A stretch of 64,000 bases of DNA from JAXGXJ01 sp963816155 (GCA_963816155.1 CAWFJE010000007.1:62001-126000); one strand, 5' to 3'. Positions 16,719-25,809 are shown, numbered from the stretch's first letter. Notes: generated by a model from the sequence alone, not told the origin. A program made the numbers and translations.

Positions 16719-16826
16719 AACCAAGGCCGTCTCGCTGCGACTTACCGGCAGCGGCCTTCGCGCTTCAAAGGGTGGCTATCGGTTGTCGGTACACCGGCGG
16801 TTGTGGACCTGACCCGGTCCTCGTCT

Positions 16827-17117
16827 CTACTGGGTCTTGTCCGCCGGTTTGTCGCTGGCGGCGCCCTCACTATTGGCCGGAGCGGCGGGCGGACTCTGCG
16901 CGGCAGCTGCGTCGACCTTCACGTCTCCCTCGGCGGCTTCTTCATCCTCTTTGATGGCCGTCTTGAACTCGTCGCTGCCCTCCTTCACGCCCTTCTTCAG
17001 GCCGGTGATGGATCCGCCCAACGAACGACCAAGCCGCGGCAGCAGCTTGCCTCCGAAGATAAGCAAGATGATGACGACGACGATGAGAATCTCCCAGGGG
17101 CCTAACCAACCAGGCAT
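16827..17117 (-). CDS. tatA: Sec-independent translocase subunit TatA
   Basis: The N-terminus MPGWLGPWEILIVVVIILLI is followed by FGGKLLPRLGRSLGGSI, the membrane helix, FG hinge and amphipathic helix of TatA/E. The C-terminal tail is acidic, then Ala/Pro-rich. It forms the pore of the twin-arginine pathway that exports folded proteins. The ATG at 17117 follows GAAGGAGAG. No tatC is present in the window. The length (96 aa) is normal. Confidence 0.9.
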   Translation of the reverse strand: MPGWLGPWEILIVVVIILLIFGGKLLPRLGRSLGGSITGLKKGVKEGSDEFKTAIKEDEEAAEGDVKVDAAAAQSPPAAPANSEGAASDKPADKTQ

Positions 17118-17221
17118 CCGATGCTCTCCTTCTCAGTATTGCAGGAAGCTATGCCTTCTCTATTGTCGCACGCCCTGCGTTTTTCGTAGAGGGCAGATGA
17201 GCGCTCTCGCGCTGGGGCTCG

Positions 17222-17755
17222 TCAGTCGCGGAATAGTGACGCCCACACGATCGCATCCAGAATGAAGGTGTGGAAGGCGAAGTAGCCGGCGCCTACCACA
17301 GCCGCCCAGTACGATACGCCTCGGTTCCTGGGTCGGAGGGCGAGCAGCGCCCACGTCAGTGCGATAGCGGCGAGTCCTACGACGGCTAGAACCACGCGGA
17401 TCGCGATCCATACGCCCGGTGTGGGTTCGCTAGCGTACAGGTTCGCGAGCGGCATCCAGAAGGCGGACGGGATGAGAATGAACAGGAAGATGGGGTAGAA
17501 GAGGCTGTAGCCGAAGCGACCGCTGATGATGGTCTCATCCGGCAGCGCTCTTACCAGGAGGAAGTACAGGATGGCGAGATATCCCACGGCCGAGATGATC
17601 ATCGAGGCGTAGTACACAGGCCGGACGCTCTCCGGCACCCCGCCCCAAAGGATCGCTCCGCTGGTCCCGCCCTCGATTCCGAGGAAGTAGCTGCGGACGA
17701 CCACCCCCCCGCCCAGGATGTTGATGAGCAGGAGTATCAGCCGCTGTCTCTTCAT
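17222..17755 (-). CDS. Five-helix membrane protein, unknown
   Basis: A 177-residue protein with about five membrane segments, for example YYASMIISAVGYLAILYFLL and LFYPIFLFILIPSAFWMPLA. No family is recognised. Its ATG follows an AGGAG site 7 bases after the stop of the phosphofructokinase gene, so it is probably expressed in the same operon. No conserved charged motif suggests a transport substrate. Confidence 0.65.
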   Translation of the reverse strand: MKRQRLILLLINILGGGVVVRSYFLGIEGGTSGAILWGGVPESVRPVYYASMIISAVGYLAILYFLLVRALPDETIISGRFGYSLFYPIFLFILIPSAFWMPLANLYASEPTPGVWIAIRVVLAVVGLAAIALTWALLALRPRNRGVSYWAAVVGAGYFAFHTFILDAIVWASLFRD

Positions 17756-17762
17756 AGGGCTC

Positions 17763-19022
17763 CTAGAGGTCGAAGGGAGAGAGCCTCTTGTCTACCGGCA
17801 CGTTCTTCAGCGTCACGTAGTCAGGCAATCCGTCCTTGTAGGGGGGGTAGTCCTCACCCTGGATGAGCGGCGCCAGATAGTCGCGGCACGCCTCCGTTAT
17901 CCCGAAGCCGTCCTCCGTGATGTAGGCGGCGGGCATCATCTTCTCCACGTTCGCCACCTCTGAGAGTGGCGCCGCTCCCACCTCCCAGGCGTACGGGTGC
18001 GTCGAGGTGCGCACGATGGTGGGCATCACGGAGTTGCGACCGGCCAGGGCCAAATCCACGGCAGCTTGGCCCATCGCGTACGCTTGTTCCACGTCGGTCC
18101 TGGAAGCAATGTGGCGGGCGGACCGCTGTAGGTAGTCGGCCACGGCCCAGTGGTATTTCAGCCCCAATCCCTCACGGACGATGTCGGCTACCACGGGGGC
18201 GACTCCGCCCAGTTGCGCATGGCCGAAGGCGTCCTTCAGTCCCTGATCGGCGAGGAAGGTTCCGTCGGGATGTCTAACCCCCTCCGATACAACGACTGTG
18301 CAGTACCCGAACTGCTTGACGAGAGAATCCACCTTGGCGAGGAAGTGCGCTTCGTCGAACGTCACCTCGGGGAAGAGGATGACGATGGGTATCTCGACGG
18401 TGGCGTCGGACGCCAGTCCCCCGGCCGCCGCGATCCAGCCCGCGTGGCGACCCATGACCTCCAAGACGAAGACCTTAGTGGAAGTCTTTGCCATGGAGCG
18501 GACGTCGAAGCTGGCTTCGCGCGTGGAGACGGCGATGTACTTGGCGACGGAGCCGAATCCAGGACAGTTGTCGGTGATGGGCAGGTCGTTGTCCACGGTC
18601 TTGGGCACGTGGATGGCCTGGATGGAGGCCCCGATGTTCTCAGAGAGTTGTGAGACCTTGAGGCAGGTGTCTGCGGAGTCGCCCCCGCCGTTGTAGAAGA
18701 AGTAGCCGATGTCGTGCGCCCGGAAGACTTCCATCAGGCGCTCGTACTCTCGACGGCTATCCTCCAGGCTCTTGAGCTTGTACCGGCAGGAACCGAACGC
18801 GCCCGCAGGCGTGTGGCGCAGCGCGGCAATAGCGGCGTCGGATTCCCGGGAGGTATCGATGAGGTCCTCGGTCAGGGCTCCGATGATGCCGTTGCGTCCG
18901 GCGAACACGTCGCCGATGGTGTCGCTGTGTTTGCGCGCTGTCTCGATGACACCACACGCGGAGGCGTTGATGACGGCGGAGACCCCGCCCGACTGCGCGT
19001 AGAAGGCGTTCTTCCTGGCCAT
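17763..19022 (-). CDS. pfp: Pyrophosphate-dependent 6-phosphofructokinase
   Basis: The 419-residue enzyme phosphorylates fructose 6-phosphate, reversibly if PPi is the donor. The phosphoryl-donor site reads GGGDSADT in place of the GGDGS of ATP enzymes, and the catalytic loop is PKTVDNDLP, with the Lys that marks PPi-using members instead of the Gly of ATP-PFK. MGRHAGWIAAAGGLA is the fructose-phosphate binding segment. I chose the ATG at 19022 (MARKNAFYAQSGG); a longer frame adds non-conserved residues. A PPi enzyme fits an energy-limited anaerobic lifestyle and allows use in gluconeogenesis. Confidence 0.85.
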   Translation of the reverse strand: MARKNAFYAQSGGVSAVINASACGVIETARKHSDTIGDVFAGRNGIIGALTEDLIDTSRESDAAIAALRHTPAGAFGSCRYKLKSLEDSRREYERLMEVFRAHDIGYFFYNGGGDSADTCLKVSQLSENIGASIQAIHVPKTVDNDLPITDNCPGFGSVAKYIAVSTREASFDVRSMAKTSTKVFVLEVMGRHAGWIAAAGGLASDATVEIPIVILFPEVTFDEAHFLAKVDSLVKQFGYCTVVVSEGVRHPDGTFLADQGLKDAFGHAQLGGVAPVVADIVREGLGLKYHWAVADYLQRSARHIASRTDVEQAYAMGQAAVDLALAGRNSVMPTIVRTSTHPYAWEVGAAPLSEVANVEKMMPAAYITEDGFGITEACRDYLAPLIQGEDYPPYKDGLPDYVTLKNVPVDKRLSPFDL

Positions 19023-19260
19023 GGTCGTGCTCAACTCCCTCGTGTCGTCGCGGGACCCATCCTCGCGGGCCAATATAGCCCATCGTACCGCTACTGCTTG
19101 TCATCTCGCGACCCGACACGCTGCCGATGAGGCTCGGCTGACGATCGTGTGGCTACCCGATCTTCGGCTGGGCGTGAGCACGTTCGAGGGGGTCAGCGTG
19201 CAGGCCGGCGAGGCCGACCTGCACGATGTTCAGGCGAGCTGGCCCACGAAAGGAGAGCTC

Positions 19261-19803
19261 CTACATCGCCGGTGGCAGAATGACCGCGTCGATGACGTGA
19301 ATCACTCCGTTGGAGCACTCGATGTCGGTTTGAATGATATTGGCGTCGTTGATCATGACCGAGCCGTCTTTGACGGTGAACTTGACCGTGGAGCCCTGCA
19401 AGGTCTCAGTCTCCAGCCCGTCGGTGACATCGGCGGCCATGATTTTGCCCGAAATCACATGGTAAGTCAGTACGTCGGTCAGTGCCCCCTCAGGGTCGGC
19501 GGCGAGCGCATCCAGAGTTTCTTGCGGAACCTTTGCGAAGGCCTCGTCAGTTGGGGCGAAGACTGTGAAAGGACCGGGTCCCTTCAGAGTCTCGACCAGC
19601 CCCGCTGCCTCCAAGAGCGACGCGAGCGTTGTGAAGTCTCCGGCCGCTACAGCCGTATCCACGATGTCCATCATGGCTGCTTCAGTGGTCGCGGGTGCAG
19701 CGGTCGTGGTTGTCTCTTCGTCCCCCCCGCAAGCCGCGAGCCCAAGGCTCGTTGCCGCTACGAGGGTGACCATAAGGGTAATCATTGCCAGTTTTTTCCT
19801 CAT
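19261..19803 (-). CDS. Fasciclin-domain lipoprotein
   Basis: The signal peptide ends in the lipobox LAAC (Cys25). A short Thr/Ala linker leads into one fasciclin (FAS1) domain with the two conserved boxes GPFTVFAPTDEAFAKVP and VLTYHVISGKI, ending in GVIHVIDAVILPP. FAS1 lipoproteins are surface adhesion or matrix proteins. The 180-residue length is normal for a single domain. It is monocistronic. Confidence 0.9.
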   Translation of the reverse strand: MRKKLAMITLMVTLVAATSLGLAACGGDEETTTTAAPATTEAAMMDIVDTAVAAGDFTTLASLLEAAGLVETLKGPGPFTVFAPTDEAFAKVPQETLDALAADPEGALTDVLTYHVISGKIMAADVTDGLETETLQGSTVKFTVKDGSVMINDANIIQTDIECSNGVIHVIDAVILPPAM

Positions 19804-19931
19804 CCGAAGTACCTCCTTGGGTTGTTGAGGGCCCTGGAATCTCCCAGGAGTTGATGCCCTCCCCTATGACCTACAGTTCACCATTGGAGTGATTAACAAA
19901 CACTGGCCGAGAGGAGGTCCCTCTTGGAGGG

Positions 19932-20165
19932 TCAGCAGAAGACCGGGCAAAACTCGTGCGGGAACTGCTTCGCTGTGCTCTCCACGAGTACAGAGGCGGG
20001 ATCCTACGCGAGTCTGATCGCCTTCTGGGCCGACGATGATCTCAGCCGCATCGTGTTCCCGAGCATGCGCGCCACGCGGAAGTTCGGCCACCTGGCTGCA
20101 CACCCCGGGGTCGCTCTGCTGTTCGACAACCGTTCCAACCGGGACGTTGATGTGCATGAGGCGAT
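19932..20165 (+). pseudogene. Pyridoxamine 5'-phosphate oxidase-like remnant
   Basis: Two frames together give the N-terminal part of an FMN-binding PNPOx-like protein: SAEDRAKLVRELLR in one frame, then FAVLST...GSYASLIAFW, ATRKFGHLAAHPGVALLFDN and NRDVDVHEAM in another. The join requires a small deletion. The similarity stops at about 20165, next to the stop of the Rieske gene on the opposite strand, so the C-terminal half is missing. It is a frameshifted and truncated pseudogene. Confidence 0.6.
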
Positions 20166-20167
20166 GG

Positions 20168-20530
20168 TCAGGCGCCGGGCTCCAGATCGACGAGCACCCG
20201 CCCTTCTTGAACCCACACCGGATAGGTGCGAAGAGGCCGCGGCTTGCGGATGGTCTGGGCCACACGCAGGCCCATGCCGGTGAGATTCGTCCAGGTGGCG
20301 ACCCGTCCGTCGGTCAGGTCGAAGCGGGAGCCGTGCCGCGGACAAACGATCACGGTCCCCACAAGTTGGCCCTCCGCCAGGCGGCCTCCCATATGTGGGC
20401 ACCGTGAGTCGGCCGCGTAGAAGGTATCGCCCACGCGGGCCAGTACGAGTTCACGATCGTTCGCGGTGACCGCTTTCAGGCCGCCATCGGTCAGATCGTC
20501 CACTGCGGCCACGTCGATGAGTGTCCCCAT
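20168..20530 (-). CDS. Rieske [2Fe-2S] ferredoxin-type protein
   Basis: A 120-residue single-domain Rieske protein with the cluster ligands C44 and H46 in SRCPHMGG and C63 and H66 in VCPRHGSRF. It has no membrane anchor, so it is the soluble ferredoxin type that feeds electrons to oxygenases or other reductases. The ATG follows a TAGGAGGCG site. No oxygenase partner is adjacent. It abuts a truncated flavoprotein pseudogene, which may be a lost neighbour. Confidence 0.9.
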   Translation of the reverse strand: MGTLIDVAAVDDLTDGGLKAVTANDRELVLARVGDTFYAADSRCPHMGGRLAEGQLVGTVIVCPRHGSRFDLTDGRVATWTNLTGMGLRVAQTIRKPRPLRTYPVWVQEGRVLVDLEPGA

Positions 20531-20613
20531 GTCGCCTCCTATGGCGTGCTCGTGTCTTCTCGCGTCTCCGGAAGCGCTAACATCGACCTAATCATAACTC
20601 TGGAGACGGCTCC

Positions 20614-21810
20614 ATGGATAAGTTCTGCCCCACTCCTCAACGACTGAGCAATGTGTACGGAAGGGTGATCTTCCTCACCCTGCTGTTCTTCCTCATGTTC
20701 ATAAGCCGGTTCATCTTCTCTCCGTTGATGCCCACCATCGGCCCGGATGTAGGTATGAGCCCCGGGCAGGCCGGAACGGTGTTCTTCCTTGGGTCTCTGG
20801 GCCTGGTTGCGGGCTCTTTCCTCTCCGGAGTGGTGTCCTCGCGGATCCATCATCGCGGGACGCTCGTCCTGGCGGTTCTCGCGGCCGGGGTCACTCTGAT
20901 GGCCTGCTACTTCGCCCGCTCGCTGTGGGCCGTCCAGGTCGCCATGATCGTACTCGGGTTCTGCGCCGGCCTGAACCAGCCTTCAGTGGTCGCCACCACC
21001 GCAGCGATCGTGAGGCGCGAGGACTGGGGTAAGGCTCTCTCCATACAGCAGCTTGGGCCTCGGATCAGCTACCTGGTGGCCCCCTTCCTGGCGGTGGGGC
21101 TGCTTTCGGTGTTCTCGTGGCAGGCATCGCTGGCGGTGCTGGGGGTCGTCACCTTCGCGTGTGGCATCGCCTTCCTGCTGTGGGGAGACTGCGGTGGGTT
21201 CGCCGGCACTCCTCCCAATCGGCCTCTACTGCGGATCGTGCTGGGCACGCGGTCCTTCTGGCTCATGGTCCTCCTGTTCGCACTGGGGATCGGCGCCCAG
21301 GCAGGTCTCTACACCATGATCCCCCTCTATCTCACCTCGGAGCGGGGCTTCTCCAGCTCCGCAGCCAACACGCTTCTGGGGTTGGCCGGCATCGCTCCTC
21401 TCTTGACTGCGTTCTTTGCCGGGTGGGTTACCGACCGCGTTGGGGAGAAGCGCGCGCTACTCACGTTCATGGTGCTCACAGGCTTGACGGCGATGGTGGT
21501 GGGCAGTGCGTCCGGCGGAGCGCTGGTGGTGAGCATCATCGTATTGTCCACGCTCTCCGCCTGCTTCTTCCCGCCGGCGTTTGCCGCTCTGTCCCGCATT
21601 GTGCAGCCCAATCTGCGCAACCTTGCTGCTGGGTTTGCACCGCCACTAGGCTTCATGTTGGGAGGGGGGCTTCTGCCGCTGGCCCTCGGTTACATGGGGC
21701 AGGCCTACACCATCGGCCTGGGCATTGTGCTCACGGGCGCAGCCATCGTGCTCGGCGCTTTCGTGGTGTTTGGGCTGCACCTGCTGGACTCGCTCGAGGA
21801 GGGCTGCTGA
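20614..21810 (+). CDS. MFS transporter
   Basis: A 398-residue, about twelve-helix major facilitator. The first helix is IFLTLLFFLMFISRFIFSP, with the periplasmic phrase PLMPTIGPDVGMSPGQAGTV, and the central loop has WVTDRVGEKRALLTFMV. The overall pattern is closest to sugar-phosphate or organic-anion/oxalate-formate type MFS permeases, but no substrate can be assigned. The ATG at 20614 is preceded by TGGAGA. It stands alone. Confidence 0.8.
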   Translation: MDKFCPTPQRLSNVYGRVIFLTLLFFLMFISRFIFSPLMPTIGPDVGMSPGQAGTVFFLGSLGLVAGSFLSGVVSSRIHHRGTLVLAVLAAGVTLMACYFARSLWAVQVAMIVLGFCAGLNQPSVVATTAAIVRREDWGKALSIQQLGPRISYLVAPFLAVGLLSVFSWQASLAVLGVVTFACGIAFLLWGDCGGFAGTPPNRPLLRIVLGTRSFWLMVLLFALGIGAQAGLYTMIPLYLTSERGFSSSAANTLLGLAGIAPLLTAFFAGWVTDRVGEKRALLTFMVLTGLTAMVVGSASGGALVVSIIVLSTLSACFFPPAFAALSRIVQPNLRNLAAGFAPPLGFMLGGGLLPLALGYMGQAYTIGLGIVLTGAAIVLGAFVVFGLHLLDSLEEGC

Positions 21811-21862
21811 TCCGCGGGTGCGGCAGGGGCCGCGGTCGAGTCAGGTTCTCTCAGGCTGCGCC

Positions 21863-22621
21863 TCATGGTCTCGTGTCCATCATGCCGTCGAGCAGTTCGA
21901 AGAGCAGGGTCTTGCAGCTCGAGAACGGGGCGGCAGGAGAAAGGAGTTCTGTCGCAGTGGACACCCAACGCGGGCCCGCGTCGGATTCTGCGCCCTTTTC
22001 AGCAGACGCCGCGGAGTAATGCGCCTCCCGAGGTGGGGCGAGTTCATGCGCCGCGTGTTGCACCAGCAGTGTCAGTGACTCGATCGTCTCTTCGAGGTGG
22101 AACTGCAGACCCAGGACCCGTCCCTCGTCCCAGGCAAAGGCCTGATTCGCGCACGCCTCGGACCCGGCCAGGCGCAACGCGCCCTCGGGGATGCTGAAGG
22201 TGTCGCCGTGCCAGTGAAGGGCTATGAATCGCGGGGGCAACCGGTCGAAGCCGGGGATCGCGCCCGCCTCGGGCACCAGCTCCACCGGGAACCAGCCTAT
22301 CTCCCTCTCGGGGTTACGGGTCACAGATCCGCCCAACACGTCCGCGAGTAGCTGCGCGCCCAGACAGATACCCAGCACACGTGCCCCTTCGGCGATCGCA
22401 TCCCGGAGAAGACTCTTCTCGGCAGCAAGCCAGGGGTGGCGCTCCTCTTGGTAGATGTTCATGGGGCCACCCATGACCACCAGCAGGTCGCCTTCGACGC
22501 GGCGGGGCAGTGGCTCGGCGTAGAGACGGGTGACGGTGATGGAGTGTCCACGCGCGCAGCACCAATCCTCGATGGCTCCCAGACCTTCGAAGGGCACGTG
22601 CTGCAGGTAGTGGACCGCCAT
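21863..22621 (-). CDS. Class I glutamine amidotransferase (GMP synthase-like)
   Basis: The catalytic triad is visible: nucleophile C86 in LGICLGAQLLADVLGG, and H175 and E177 in LGLQFHLEET. The segment HWHGDTFSIPEGA is typical of the GMP-synthase-like amidotransferases that occur without a synthetase domain. They hydrolyse glutamine or gamma-glutamyl amines. The last 50 residues extend beyond the usual domain and are not conserved. The gene is divergent from a methyltransferase across a 67-bp spacer that holds a symmetrical element. Confidence 0.85.
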   Translation of the reverse strand: MAVHYLQHVPFEGLGAIEDWCCARGHSITVTRLYAEPLPRRVEGDLLVVMGGPMNIYQEERHPWLAAEKSLLRDAIAEGARVLGICLGAQLLADVLGGSVTRNPEREIGWFPVELVPEAGAIPGFDRLPPRFIALHWHGDTFSIPEGALRLAGSEACANQAFAWDEGRVLGLQFHLEETIESLTLLVQHAAHELAPPREAHYSAASAEKGAESDAGPRWVSTATELLSPAAPFSSCKTLLFELLDGMMDTRP

Positions 22622-22659
22622 GTGCGTCCTTTCCGGCGTCAGTATCAGCGAACGGAATC

Positions 22660-22681
22660 AGTCTACCGTCTGCGGTAGACT
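22660..22681. promoter_or_regulatory. Perfect inverted repeat between divergent genes
   Basis: The arms AGTCTACCG and CGGTAGACT are separated by TCTG and end 7 bases before the methyltransferase ATG at 22689. As DNA it has the symmetry of an operator for a dimeric regulator; as RNA it would form a 9-bp hairpin that could mask the AGGTG ribosome site. Confidence 0.5.
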
Positions 22682-22688
22682 CAGGTGC

Positions 22689-23579
22689 ATGCCAGGGTTG
22701 CTGTACAACGACCGCTTTCCCAGGTCCAACGGGTATAACCCGAAGTGGATCATGGAGAACCCCATGGGGGCGCATCCTCTGTGGCTCACCGAGTGGCTCG
22801 CCGGGCACCTGGATCTGCAGCCTGAGATGCGGGTGCTCGACCTGGGTTGCGGCAAGGCCAAGTCGTCCGTGTTCCTGGCTCGGGAGTTCGGCGTGGAAGT
22901 GTGGGCGGTCGATCTGTGGACCGGCGCCGACGAGAACCTCGTTCGAGTGGAGGACGCGGGGGTGTCCGACCGGGTCATCCCCATCCACGCGGATGCGCGC
23001 CGGTTACCGTTTGCCGGAGAGTCCTTCGACGTCGTGGTATGTATCGATTCCTTCAACTACTTCGGGACCGACGACCTATATCTGAACTATCTCGCCCACT
23101 TCATCCGCGAGGGTGGGACCCTGGCCTTCGTCTCGGCGGGTCTCATGCGCGAGTTCGCAGGGCCCGTGCCCGAGCATCTTCGGCGACTGTGGACGGGCGA
23201 CTACTGGACTCTGCACACCTCGGGATGGTGGCGGGAGCATGTGGGAAAGACCGGGCTGTTCGAGGTATCCCACGCGGGCGATATGCCCGACGGGTGGCGT
23301 CTGTGGTCCGACTGGGCGGCCGCGACCGACTCCGCCGCCTGGTATCGCGAGACTCTCAAGGTCGACCAGGGACGTTACCTGGGTTACGTGGGGCTGGTGG
23401 CGAGGCGCGTCCCCGGACGGCCGCTGGCAGAGCACGCCTGGCCGGCTACCTTACCCTCGTGGGAAAGCCACTACACGCCCTATCCAGTGCTGCGGAGCGA
23501 TGAGAGCGAGCGGGATCGGGGACACCGTTGGTCGCCTGGGCGGTTGAGGTCGCTGCTCACGCGCGGGCGCAAAGACTGA
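22689..23579 (+). CDS. SAM-dependent methyltransferase
   Basis: A 296-residue class I methyltransferase. Motif I is VLDLGCGKAKSSVFLA and the later acidic and catalytic-face segments are VWAVDLW, IHADARRLPFAGESFDVVVC and REGGTLAFVSAG. The N-terminus (RSNGYNPKWIMENPMG) is shared with a group annotated as methyltransferases acting on small molecules. The ATG at 22689 is chosen because the upstream codons overlap the divergent gene's promoter region. The substrate is unknown. The last 40 residues are basic and variable. Confidence 0.8.
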   Translation: MPGLLYNDRFPRSNGYNPKWIMENPMGAHPLWLTEWLAGHLDLQPEMRVLDLGCGKAKSSVFLAREFGVEVWAVDLWTGADENLVRVEDAGVSDRVIPIHADARRLPFAGESFDVVVCIDSFNYFGTDDLYLNYLAHFIREGGTLAFVSAGLMREFAGPVPEHLRRLWTGDYWTLHTSGWWREHVGKTGLFEVSHAGDMPDGWRLWSDWAAATDSAAWYRETLKVDQGRYLGYVGLVARRVPGRPLAEHAWPATLPSWESHYTPYPVLRSDESERDRGHRWSPGRLRSLLTRGRKD

Positions 23580-23580
23580 C

Positions 23581-23611
23581 CGGCGCGGCCGCGAATCTCG
23601 CGGCCGCGCCG
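23581..23611. terminator. Hairpin between convergent genes
   Basis: A perfect 14-bp stem CGGCGCGGCCGCGA with a three-base loop (ATC) lies between the methyltransferase and the acyl-CoA dehydrogenase, which converge. There is no U-tract on the plus strand. Confidence 0.65.
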
Positions 23612-23625
23612 TACCCTCCGCTGTC

Positions 23626-24766
23626 CTAGAGTCCCAGACTCCTGGCGATCACCAGTCTGATCACTTCGGAAGTGCCCTCGCCGATCTCCAGTAGCTTGGA
23701 GTCGCGCATGTAGCGCTCCACCGGGAACTCGTTGATGTATCCGTACCCGCCGTGGATCTGGATGGCTTCCAGCGCCGCCTTGGTGGACATCTCCGACCCG
23801 AAGAGCTTGGCGTAGTTGGCCTCCGCGGAGTACGGGCTGCCGCTGTCCTTCAGCCAGGCGGCCTTCAGGTACATGTTCCGGGCCAGTTCGATGTTCATGG
23901 CCATGTCGGCCAGCTTGAACTGGATGGCCTGGAACTTGCCGATGGGCTGTCCGAACTGCACACGCTCCTTGGCGTACTTGAGGGAGGCGTCGAGACAGGC
24001 CTGGGCGATGCCCACCCCCATGGCGCCGATGGCGATGCGGCCCCCATCCAGCACCACGAGGAACTGCTTGAAGCCCTCACCGCGTCGCGCCGACCAGGTT
24101 CTTCTCCGGCACGCGCACGTCGGTGAAGGACAACTCGGTGGTGTTCGAGCCGTGAAGGCCCATCTTCTCGTACCCCTCCCGCACGGTGAATCCCGGCGTG
24201 TCGGTGGGCACGATGATGTCGCTGATGCCCCGTGTGCCCTTGCCTTTGTCGGTGACCGCGGTGACGGTCAGGAACTTGGCGTAGCTCGCGTTGGTGATGA
24301 AGCACTTGGAGCCGTTGATGACCCACTCGCCGTCCTCGAGCCGAGCGTTGGTCTGCGTGCCGCCGGCGTCGGAGCCGGCTTCCGGCTCGGTGAGGCCGAA
24401 CGAACCCATGCTCTCACCGCTGCACAACTGGGGGAGGTACTCGCGCTTCTGCTCTTCGGTCCCGAAGTAGTCGATGGGCATGCAGCCCAACGAGATGTGT
24501 GCTTCATAACCAAGGCCCGTGGAGGCGCACGCCCGTGTGATCTCCTCCAAGGCCAGACAGTAACTGGTGTAGTCGGCTCCAGCGCCGCCGTACTCCTCGG
24601 CGATGGGCAGGCCCATCAGACCCAGTTCGGCCATCTGCTTGAAGATATCCAGTGGGAACTCGCCGGTCCGGTCGATCTCCGCGGCTCGGGGCGCGATCAC
24701 GCGCTGGGCGAAGTCCCTCACCGTATCCCTGATCATCCGCTGGTCTTCTGTCAGATTGAAATCCAC
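23626..24766 (-). pseudogene. Acyl-CoA dehydrogenase, one frameshift
   Basis: A flavin-dependent acyl-CoA dehydrogenase starts at a GTG (24766) behind a GGGAG site with DFNLTEDQRMIRDTVRDFAQ and continues through FGLTEPEAGSDA (FAD/substrate site) to RVPEKNLVGA. At about 24080 the frame shifts by one base (an apparent extra base in GGCGCGACGCGG), and the rest follows in another frame: GEGFKQFLVVLDGGRIAIGA, then YAKERVQFGQPIGKFQAIQF and the catalytic-base region IQIHGGYGYINEFPVERY. Restoring one base gives a normal protein of about 380 residues. It is either a recent pseudogene or an assembly error. It diverges from the 2-oxoacid oxidoreductase operon. Confidence 0.85.
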
Positions 24767-24913
24767 GTTCTCCCGCTTTCGCTCGTTCCTGTCCGCGGCG
24801 GCGCGCAAGCGGCCCGCCGGTCTACGACCTTCCATACGTCCGAGGCGTCGAAAACGTCTCAGACAAAGTAGAATACCCTGCACACGCGATACGAGACAGT
24901 AGGAAAGAGTCGA

Positions 24914-25465
24914 ATGATCGAGATACGTTGGCACGGCAGGGGCGGGCAGGGCGCGATAACGGCGGCGAAGATATTCGCCACGGCGGCGTTCAAGTCCGGC
25001 TACACCGGGGTGGTCATGGCCCCCACTTTCGGCACGGAGCGCCGCGGTGCTCCTGTCTTCACCTCGCTCAAGTTGGCAAAGGAGAAGATCTACGATATCT
25101 CTCCCATCGAGACCCCTGACGTGGTGGTGGTGCTGGACCATCTCCTGCTTACCGAGGCGGATGTGACCAATGGACTGAAGGAGGGCGGGCTCATCGTCCT
25201 CAACACGCCCAAACCCGCGACGGCCTATGCCTTCGACGGCATGCGTCTGGCCGTAGCCGATGTCACGGCATTGTCGGTGGATGCCGGGCTGCGGCAGGGT
25301 GTGGTCAACTCCGGTATCATCGGGTGCCTGTGCCGGGCGCTCGATATCGTGCCCTTCGACGTGGTCTTGGGTGAGATCGAGACGGAGTTCAAGACCAAGA
25401 AGCCGCAGGCCAACGCAGAGGCGGCCAGGCTCGTCTATGAGAAGACGGTCGTGGGAGAGGCGTGA
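24914..25465 (+). CDS. porG: 2-oxoacid:ferredoxin oxidoreductase, gamma subunit
   Basis: First gene of a gamma-delta-alpha-beta operon. The sequence MIEIRWHGRGGQGAITAAKI, followed by PTFGTERRGAPVFTSLKLA, is the hallmark of the gamma subunit. The complex oxidatively decarboxylates pyruvate or a related 2-oxoacid to acyl-CoA and passes electrons to ferredoxin. The ATG follows AGGAAAGAG, and a TAGAAT sequence at 24869-24874 may be the -10 box. The stop codon overlaps the next ATG. Pyruvate is the most likely substrate but ketoisovalerate-type enzymes look alike. Confidence 0.9.
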   Translation: MIEIRWHGRGGQGAITAAKIFATAAFKSGYTGVVMAPTFGTERRGAPVFTSLKLAKEKIYDISPIETPDVVVVLDHLLLTEADVTNGLKEGGLIVLNTPKPATAYAFDGMRLAVADVTALSVDAGLRQGVVNSGIIGCLCRALDIVPFDVVLGEIETEFKTKKPQANAEAARLVYEKTVVGEA

Positions 25466-25809
25466 TGGGGACGAGGGGCTACAAGTACAAGACATCGCAC
25501 AGTGAATCGGGGCCCGGAGATGGCGGCAGGACGGGCTCGTGGCGCGTCCAGCGACCGATCCTGAACACCGAACTCTGCACCCCGGCCAAGCGCGGCTCTG
25601 AGGCCTGCTTCATTTGCTGGCTGTACTGTCCTGACTGCGTGATCTCCCGCACCATCCCCCCGACCATCGACTACGAGTACTGCAAGGGCTGCGGTATCTG
25701 TGCCGAGGAGTGCCCCACCAAGGCCATCACCATGGTCGACGAGGCGGAGCGCCCCGAGGAAGGGGAACTGGAGGCATGCTCGACCGAAGGACCGCGGCCA
25801 TGCACATAA
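25465..25809 (+). CDS. porD: 2-oxoacid:ferredoxin oxidoreductase, delta subunit (ferredoxin-like)
   Basis: A 114-residue polyferredoxin subunit carrying two [4Fe-4S] motifs: the variant CFICWLYCPDCV in the first half and the classical CKGCGICAEECP in the second. It relays electrons from the TPP site to external ferredoxin. The ATG shares one base with the gamma stop (TGATG), and its 3' end overlaps the alpha gene. The tail after residue 95 is acidic and not conserved. Confidence 0.9.
   Translation: MGTRGYKYKTSHSESGPGDGGRTGSWRVQRPILNTELCTPAKRGSEACFICWLYCPDCVISRTIPPTIDYEYCKGCGICAEECPTKAITMVDEAERPEEGELEACSTEGPRPCT

Noticed and set aside
24077..25495. Long minus frame extending the acyl-CoA dehydrogenase upstream across the 2-oxoacid oxidoreductase gamma gene
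   Set aside because: Family similarity begins at the GTG at 24766. The extension is antisense to the gamma subunit gene.
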